37,273 nucleotides of DNA from contig QZLH01000345.1 of assembly GCA_003833135.1 (NCBI GenBank), positions 95,706 to 132,978 on the forward strand, read 5' to 3'. This DNA is from Oehlia diaphana (lineage: Eukaryota; Glomeromycota; Glomeromycetes; Glomerales; Glomeraceae). Below the pieces are notes generated by a model. The model was not told the origin of the DNA. It saw nothing but the letters and a program-made list of their open reading frames with translations, and did no database searches. Below, one piece after another: positions 29,931-37,273 of this stretch. The translations under genes and the position numbers were made by a program. Each line of letters opens with the position of its first letter. Position 1 is the stretch's first letter.

Positions 29931-32900
29931 TTCAGACGAGAGGGATTTGATTTTGTGCTAAGTACGAATTGTGACTGATATGTTGAGACTACATAAAGTT
30001 TTGGTAGAATATAAAAGGCTTGGGTATTATTTACGTAATTTTTCTTTGCAATAAATCAATTATGTAGTATTGCGAAAAAATCACGTGATCAGCGCGTTGA
30101 TAATTCAAATAATGAGTAAATAATTCTTATATAACCAAAGGTAATGATGGGGATTGGATCAATTGGATTATAAAGACTTCGTCAATTGAACTATTGGACC
30201 TAAAAATTTTATTAATCCAATAAAATCCAATTATTGAACTTATATAGTCAAAAATTGGTATATTGGCTAGGAAGGAGTTTAAAGGATTATAAAAACTTAG
30301 TGTTTAATAGGGATTTACTTTTTTTTAGATTAGTTACTCTGTAATCTTTTTATTTCTTTCATTTTGTAAAATAAATAAATACAAATAAACAATAAAAATT
30401 AAAAATCATATTTTTTAAATATTTTCTCAATTAAAAAAATAAAAAATATCAAAATATTAAACAATTAACTTTTTATCGGTTTTTTTTTATATATATAGAA
30501 CCGACGGCTAACCGATTGAGCCCGAATTGGTAAAAATCTGGTATGATCGGGTTGATAACCGAACTTTTGGTATCTCTAGACAAAGATCGCACATAATAGG
30601 TTGCGAAATCCATATGAAAGTAACTACTAACAATACACTATCAACTAATATGTAGCCGAAAAGCGACCCGCCTCGCCTGCTCACGGCTTAACCCTGAAAT
30701 TAAAAAGAAGTCAATAAATAATACAAAAGAATAAAATATAAGAGGGTAAACTAACCTAAAAAAAGAATATAACAGTTACCTATAGCACCCCAATCCCCAT
30801 ATAAAATACCCGTTTCAATATATCAAATATGAAATATATTAAATTCTTCTAGTACTTACAGGATAGAAATATATACCCGGGTATTTTAGACGGTAGTAGA
30901 GAAAGAGAGAACACTTAACGGGTACACAAGTCCTTTTCTATTTCCTGACTGTGACAGAGATTAGTTCCGCTAAAATGTCATTTTTTTTTTCTGTTATTAG
31001 AATAGCGAACCTTGTGTTTTCTTGGAATGTCCGTTACGGCCGTTACCGGAATTCTTCTCTTTCTTCTTTTTCCTCTTAAACTACTTTGTGGTTCATAATT
31101 GAATTGGTTTTCTTATAACTGAAGGGCTTTAAACAACATATCTACTACTAAGCATTATCACATCTTTGTCGTACTCACTTTAGATGTAATAAAATAAACT
31201 CACTTAATTGATAATACGATTTACTTATTAAATGGAAGTTTATGATAATTTGATAACCATACTATAATTAATATATGTACATTGATCATTTATTCTTGCC
31301 ATCCTTTCGATAAACGGAAAAGTAATGTGCAACATGGTTATTCACAATCTATGTATAGGCCATACACTACTGTTTATTTCAGGGGATTTTTCAAAAAATT
31401 TAAACCACATACCCCCTGTTTTTAGCAAATTCAATAAATTAAATTTTTTCAATGAGGAATTTAATGGGATTAAATTTTATTTTTATAGCCATATTAAATT
31501 ACTGAGATAAAATATGGGGTGATTTTCATCTGACATAGATAAGAGATGGTCTTTATCATATCAATTTTATATGACTATTTAAAGCAATTTTTTGCGTTCA
31601 ACATAAATTTATTAATAATTCATTTCCATATAAATAATAATTCCCCTTTTTTTCATGAGTTTTTTTAAAATCAGAGTTTTTATACAAGAAGAATGTAAGA
31701 GTTTACACGTTTCTTTAATTTCAAAATGGACTTTAAAATCGTGCAATAAATATAATAAATTAAATTGGATTACACAATTATTACATAATTACTTTTAATT
31801 GAACCATTCGCGGACAACATTTATAATAGTTAACACAATAAACCCTTTTAAAATTATGAATTCAGCCACCTACACCAAATTAAATGACACTATAATTAGA
31901 TTATGTAAAATATAAAATGATCGCTATAATTAGTATAAGAACGGTAAAAATTAGGCTAATTTTGACAATGTATACAAACTTTATTTTTAAATCAGGTAAA
32001 ATTGGATTTAACCCAGAATATTTTATAGTTTAAAAAAAAGCAGAGATCGAAGTTTAGCTAAGTATATTTTTTAAAAGAGGAGATCTGAATATTCATCAAG
32101 GCGAATGATTAAACAAGTTATGCATGGCATATTATGATACTACTAAATTGGAATATTATAATATTAATGCTGACAAATTAAAAAGATCAGAATTGCAAGA
32201 TGAAAGATGAAAATTTTGATATTTCTTGTTATGTAAAATCAACAAACCAATAAGAAAGAATAATATGAGACAACAAACTCAAATTTCAAGATCATCATCA
32301 CGTATACGAACAATTATAGTATAATTCAATTACTTCTCATTTTCAGGATGTACATAAACAACAAATACGATGCGAGAAATCTTGTTAACGATTGTTCATA
32401 TTGTTTTTGTATAGGAGCCAATATTTAGAAAATTTTCAACTTTAATTCCCTTTTTGTTAAACTTTTTCTCAGGAATTTTGAAAAAAAAAATTAATTTTTA
32501 TTTTTTTTAGTTGATTCATTAAATTTAGTGTAACTATTTTTGAATAGAGTAAATTAGAGTTTCATTAAGATAAGATGCCAATTAGCTAAAATATAAAACC
32601 CCCCCCCTTTATTGATTATCAAAACAACTTAAAATCTCTAAAATTATGATATTTGACCAAATAAACTCCGATAAAAAAAACTAATATTTTACTTTTTTTA
32701 GATTATATCTATTAAGCTATTGAGCGTATTGGTGAACTTAGAGAGAGAAAAAAAAAATGCTATTAGAAGTGTTATAACTAAGAAATGGAATGCCTAATTG
32801 TTATTTTTTTGATGCTTTTATAAATAAAATATCAAGGACATTTCGTGTTACCGTTTTATTATCCAATTAACGGACAACGTGTATTGATGTGTTACCTATC

Positions 32901-33462
32901 AAAATTACGCCCATTCATTTAATTATATAATTTTTTTTTAATTTTTAATTTTTGATTTTCGATCTTTTCTTTTCAATTTTCATTCCCAATATTTTTTTTT
33001 TTTTTTAATTACCTTTCTTTTAAGAAAAGAATAATTTTGTTTTGTAAACAATAATTTAAAAAACTAACTTTGTTATGACGTATGTTATTATTATGTTTGG
33101 AAAATATTCGGAGAATATAATAATCCAAACGAATATAAGCTTATTTGTATCTTCATATTAAAATAGACGTGAGGTATGTTAACTTTTTTTAACCTATTAT
33201 TTAAATTTTAGCACACTACGTTGACAAATGACAATGACCGTTTATTAATTAATGCCCAATAAATCCAAGGTTGGGCATTATTAACATTGTTGAATTGTTG
33301 ATCGAAAAAAAACCCGTTATCATATACATATTTTACGTATTACAAAACCTTAATTTGATAAACAAAAAAAAAAAACAAAACTTTCTTGACCCCCTAAAAA
33401 ATTTTATTGAAACAGAGCACTCCTAATACTTCCGCTGTTCCGCAATTTCAAATTGAAATCAT
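29931..33462. other. intergenic region between LINE debris and arrestin-like gene 2
   Basis: No convincing gene over about 3.5 kb. It contains TCACGTGA at 30081-30088, a CGGTT-rich patch at 30498-30570, the palindrome ATACCCGGGTAT near 30875, a poly-C of nine at 32599-32607, and a perfect 10-bp inverted repeat with an 11-base loop at 33250-33280. The 61-codon frame at 31325 has no recognisable features. Confidence 0.5.
33250..33280. repeat. perfect hairpin TAATGCCCAA / TTGGGCATTA
   Basis: Arms at 33250-33259 and 33271-33280 are perfectly complementary over 10 bp, with an 11-base loop, 363 bp before the ATG of arrestin-like gene 2. It may be a paired operator-like site or a chance hairpin. 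Confidence 0.5.
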
Positions 33463-33470
33463 TATATAAA
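33463..33470 (+). promoter_or_regulatory. TATATAAA box upstream of arrestin-like gene 2
   Basis: TATATAAA lies 173 bp before the ATG and is followed by a pyrimidine-rich stretch (TTTTCTTCTTTTATTT), a common fungal core-promoter layout. Start sites are not visible from sequence. Confidence 0.4.
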
Positions 33471-33642
33471 ATTGATCAGAAAAAAACCAAATTTATATTT
33501 TCTTCTTTTATTTTTTTTACCTTTCTTTTAAAGAAATTTAGTTGAGTTGCTGCTAAAGTAACGACCATTCTTTTTTCACATTCATTCTTTCATTTAAGTA
33601 AATTTCATTGAAATTCTTCCCCTCTTTTTTTCCTGGAATAAA

Positions 33643-34632
33643 ATGTCATTCAACGATTCAGATAAAGTAAGTTTAAGTTTTTCACCAAGACATAATTCAT
33701 TCCAACAAGGACTTTTAGGACTTGAATCATCTAAGGTCGCGGGAATATTAAAACTCAATTACCCATCCTCAAAACCATTAGTAGCAAAAAGGATTGAAAT
33801 AGTATTTTCTGGTAAAGAAGAAATTTTATGGACCGAATATCAACCTAGTGGTCGTGGATATACAGCATCTATTGTTCAACCGAAACAACATGAATTTACT
33901 CGTTATTCCTTCGATATATGGGAAGCAGAACGAAGTGATGGAGACAAAGAAAAAGATAATTATGAAATTATAAAGAATTTGGAATTACCTTTTTCTTTTA
34001 AACTTGAAAATAATTTACCTCCTTCAACTACAATTAAATATGACGATGGATCTGCCAGAATCTATTATCGCGTTGTTGTCGTTATTCATCGTAAATCCAA
34101 TCTTTTAAAATTACAAGGAAAGAAAAAAGTTATAAAATTTACAATTCCAATTACAAGGTATGGAAAAATTCCTTATAAATCCGATATGATTTTATGGAAT
34201 TCTGAAAAGGAAAAATATGGAGTTGGTTATGATATAAAAATTGAACGTGAAATATTCACTAGAGGTGAAACTATCAATGTTCCAATTAAGATTATAATTC
34301 GAAATTCACGTGTTAAAATTAAGAAAGTTAGTGTTGGACTAAAACAACATACAGAATTACAGAATGCTGGATCTTTAGTTAGACCAAAAGAAAGTGTTGA
34401 TCTTTCTTTGGAGGAAGTTGATGGCGATATGGTTAACTTAGCTGCAGATTCTGAACAAGAGTATTATATAGAAATGAAAATAAATATTCCCAATAATGAC
34501 ACCGTCAGATGGTCTGTATGTCAAAGCCTTCTTGTTATTTGGCATCAGATCGAAGTAAAAATTATTCTCGAATCTGCACAAGATATTTTATTAGAAAAAG
34601 AAGTAAAAGTTATTAATTTTTCAAAAAAATAA
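33643..34632 (+). CDS. arrestin-like protein without PPxY motif
   Basis: A single exon encodes 329 residues, beginning at the first ATG (CCTGGAATAAAATG). It shares the layout of the protein at 18.6 kb: FQQGLLGLE (20-28; compare FQEGYLGIT), KRIEIVFSGKEE (49-60; compare KQIKLSFSGAEF), LPFSFKLENNLPPST (115-129; compare LPFEILLPNDIPSSL), YYRVVVVIHRKSN (141-153), YGVGYDIKIEREIF (192-205; compare KGIGYEISLNDRVF) and a final HQIEVKIILE strand. The two are clearly paralogous arrestin folds. This one ends right after the second domain (VKVINFSKK), with no proline-rich tail, no PPxY and no obvious ubiquitin-ligase docking site. It might act with a PPxY-bearing partner or bind membrane cargo without ligase recruitment; both are inferences. 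Confidence 0.9.
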   Translation: MSFNDSDKVSLSFSPRHNSFQQGLLGLESSKVAGILKLNYPSSKPLVAKRIEIVFSGKEEILWTEYQPSGRGYTASIVQPKQHEFTRYSFDIWEAERSDGDKEKDNYEIIKNLELPFSFKLENNLPPSTTIKYDDGSARIYYRVVVVIHRKSNLLKLQGKKKVIKFTIPITRYGKIPYKSDMILWNSEKEKYGVGYDIKIEREIFTRGETINVPIKIIIRNSRVKIKKVSVGLKQHTELQNAGSLVRPKESVDLSLEEVDGDMVNLAADSEQEYYIEMKINIPNNDTVRWSVCQSLLVIWHQIEVKIILESAQDILLEKEVKVINFSKK

Positions 34633-34760
34633 TTAATATGAAATATGAATATAAAGTATAAATATAAGAATGAATTTATATGTGTGTGTGTCTACATCTA
34701 TGGTTAAATTACGGATGTATTTTTATAACTAATTTTCACTTCGTATTTATTATACGTATT

Positions 34761-34766
34761 TAATAA
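34761..34766 (+). terminator. AATAAA, possible poly(A) signal of arrestin-like gene 2
   Basis: AATAAA lies about 130 bp after the stop codon, past a short GT repeat (TGTGTGTGTGT near 34681) and before a T run at about 34791. Confidence 0.45.
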
Positions 34767-36700
34767 ACATAATTATAAATGAGACCAAATTTTTTTTTAC
34801 TCTGGGCATTACCTGTTTTTCTTTATTTTTCGTTTATAAGATTCATTTATTTTTGTCATTTATTATTATTATTATTATTATTATTTTGATTTAAAATATT
34901 TCTTCAATGATGTTTCAAAAAAAAGCACGTAATTATACATAAACGCAGCCAAAAAATTAAAATTGGGGATTAAATTGTTTGATAAATTTGTAAACCTAAC
35001 AGACTCCGGCAAAATATTTTGGCAAGAATCACTAATGCAATTAGGATCCGAGTATATTAATGAATGACATTATACATTTATACAATTTATATAGATGTAT
35101 TACCCATGTATATTATTATTTGTACGTGTATTTATTAATTTGGGCATATAAATTTTAAAAATTCGGAGAATGTTTAGAAATTGAATTACTAATAAAAGCT
35201 TATCTCATGTAATTTCTATTGAGAATACAATTTGAAATTTAACATCTCAATTAATTTTAGTAGTGATCATCTTCACATGTGCTCGTGTGGTGTTTTTCTT
35301 GGCATAAGAATGAACAGTTTTGGATTGTCATAAATTTTTAATTGATTTTTAAATTCTTTTGCTTAATTTATCCCGTTTTTTAAAGTGACAGAACATTATT
35401 TTGTATCAGGTTATGTCCTTCACGGATATAAAATCTTCCAATTTCAAATATAGATTGTGGAATTTGTAATATAATGTAATCTTTTAAATTTTTCTCGCAA
35501 ACCCTAACACGAAGGTTCCAAAATGTGCTCTTTACTTAGATATCTCGAAGCATTGTGGACATTATTAACGCTGGTGAAACGTATGACAAAAAATTATTAA
35601 TGATTGGTTCATTTTCTGTCCATTTTTTCCAAATAGAATATTTGTTTATAAGATTGATTGATTTTGAGTTTACAAACAAAAATGTTAGATATCTACGGAA
35701 AATTTTATTGAAATTTAGGATTTATAATAAAATGGGTGAGTGCTAGAAGAAAAAGGGTGAAAACTCTAATTTTTTAGCATAGTAACCAATCAATACAAAT
35801 TCGAGCAATTAATTCATAATATTCATTATTTAAATAAAATAAATTTTTTTTTTTATAATTTGACTCCTTTTATTGGCACTCGATCGTGGGACCTATCATT
35901 AACGAAATTATAGTAAATAATAAATATTTGGTATTTATCTTTTACGTGTAAAACAAACATTAGAATTATCTGATCTTCATAAAAACTTATAATTTCTCTT
36001 CATCGACCACATTACAAACCTTTTCTTTGGCCACTAAACAATTTTTTTTTTACCATTTTTTTTTTTTTTTTTAAAAAAAAAAATCAATATATTAACAAAC
36101 ATAATAAAATAAAATTTCAGAAGTATATGGAAAAAAGTGTCCTTAACCTAGGCCCCGGGTCTAGGATAATATCTATACCCCCAAATATTGATTGGTTCAA
36201 AAATTATCATCACATATTTTCGTGTAACATTTATCATCTTTTCGCGTCAAAAAAATAATTTTTTTTCTACCTTTAAACTTTTTTAAAAAAAGTGAAAATT
36301 TTATACATTTTTATATACTTTAATATTTAAAAAATGAAAAAAAAAATATGATGTATTTGTATACATATTAATAATATAGCCAGTTAAAGATAATATACAG
36401 TAACTAAAAAGTGTCACTTTATTAAGAAAAAGCTTATTTGAATTAATGACAGGATTAAAAAATTACATTCTATTAACTGTAAATTATTAAATGCTGCTAT
36501 ATTATTAACACTGAAATTTTTACTAAAATAATGCATTCTAGTATTATTACAAAAAAAATTTATAACTCTTCTATTTAGACCTTAAAAGTAAAAGAAAGAC
36601 AAAAATACATCTTATTATTATTAAAACCACCCATAATTTCACGCTAAACTTACAAAAATTAATACGCAAGTATCTCTTTACTTTTTGAAATATTTTTACC
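34767..36700. other. AT-rich intergenic region
   Basis: It contains a TTA microsatellite at 34861-34885, a 63-codon frame at 35555-35746 with mixed composition but no known motif, a T-run/A-run junction at 36057-36083, and a palindrome-like CCTAGGCCCCGGGTCTAGG near 36148-36166 in otherwise AT-rich DNA. No gene is supported. Confidence 0.45.
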
Positions 36701-36832
36701 TACCATATCATTCCGAAATTAAACAATCATTTTTGAACTTAATTCCGGATAAAGTAGTCATAATTCTGGTCAAAATCACCATAATGCAGGCCAGATTGCT
36801 TGTTTTCGGGGTTGTTTAATTTCGGAATGGTA
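36701..36832. mobile_element. MITE-like element with ATTCCGAAATTAAACAA termini
   Basis: ATTCCGAAATTAAACAA (36710-36726) is perfectly inverted at 36812-36828. Outside it both sides end in TACC/GGTA, but the left end has a 5-bp insertion (ATATC) between TACC and ATTCCG. The 132-bp unit is non-coding. TA at both ends fits a TA-targeting family. Confidence 0.7.
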
Positions 36833-37273
36833 CAGTATTCATTTTAATCTTATTAAAAATGTATAGTTTTATTAATAAAAGTACTTGCAATTTACAAGTA
36901 AAACATTTACTTTCTTGATTAACTATAATTATCCATATTATTACAGTACTTAGGAAATATCTTTAATAAATACTTTATATCCTTTAAAAAAGATAATAGA
37001 ATATTCTCCACTTACATCTGAACTCTCTAATTTTATAAATACACATAAATGAATTTTATATATAGCTTTTAATACATGTTTTATTTTAAGTACTAGAATA
37101 ACAACAAAATTTTACAATAATTTACATAATAAATCATACAGTTCTCGAAAAAAGTAATCGGAATTACAAAAAGTGCAATAAATAAAAATCCAATGATTAA
37201 AATTGCTTCAAATTTTCCAAATTTATTGGTAAATATGTAAATATTATGCATATAAAATTTCAGCCCTTTATCT
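36833..37273. other. AT-rich end of window, nothing recognised
   Basis: No coding frame, repeat array or RNA gene is visible. Confidence 0.5.

Overview
This window is very AT-rich, intron-containing eukaryotic DNA. It looks like the nuclear genome of an arbuscular mycorrhizal fungus (Glomeromycotina, Rhizophagus/Glomus-like). The reasons are: long A and T homopolymers; short introns of 80-100 bp; an Ecl1-type zinc protein and a GPI-anchored chitin deacetylase, both fungal families; alpha-arrestin-like genes; a kinase fragment with the VALKCLDNSQNI-type sequence typical of the expanded kinases of this group; and many decayed LINE, Tc1/mariner and MITE copies. The species is an inference.

Only four genes are well supported. 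(1) At about 7.1-7.6 kb on the minus strand is a two-exon gene for a 120-residue Ecl1-like protein with paired cysteines. (2) At 18.6-19.8 kb (+) is a single-exon arrestin-like gene with a C-terminal PPSY motif. (3) At 23.3-24.6 kb (+) is a four-exon chitin deacetylase of 369 residues with all five NodB motifs, a signal peptide and a GPI-type tail. (4) At 33.6-34.6 kb (+) is a second single-exon arrestin-like gene that lacks PPxY. The deacetylase acts on the cell wall. The arrestins probably act in membrane-protein trafficking. Nothing in the sequence shows that these genes form one pathway.

The rest is repeat-rich. From 1.8 to 2.2 kb lies the C-terminal zinc tail of a LINE. From 3.9 to 11 kb there are large T-rich and Tn/An tracts. 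From 14 to 17 kb is an island with four MITE-like elements plus an inverted dispersed repeat. From 19.8 to 21.6 kb is a Tc1-like element with perfect 25-bp terminal repeats, inserted 15 bp after the stop codon of the first arrestin gene and interrupted by a 524-base N gap that is probably spurious. From 25.0 to 30.0 kb is a graveyard with a kinase exon, two LINE tails, an RNase H domain and a palindromic minisatellite. One more MITE lies at 36.7-36.8 kb. I saw no tRNA, rRNA or CRISPR.

No clear undescribed system emerged. The strongest leads are the artefactual gap in the Tc1 element and its position in the arrestin 3' region, a LINE zinc tail seen three times, a minisatellite of TTCG-N-CGAA palindromes, an exact four-copy TGAGTCA (bZIP-type) array, and an excess of the palindrome TCACGTGA.
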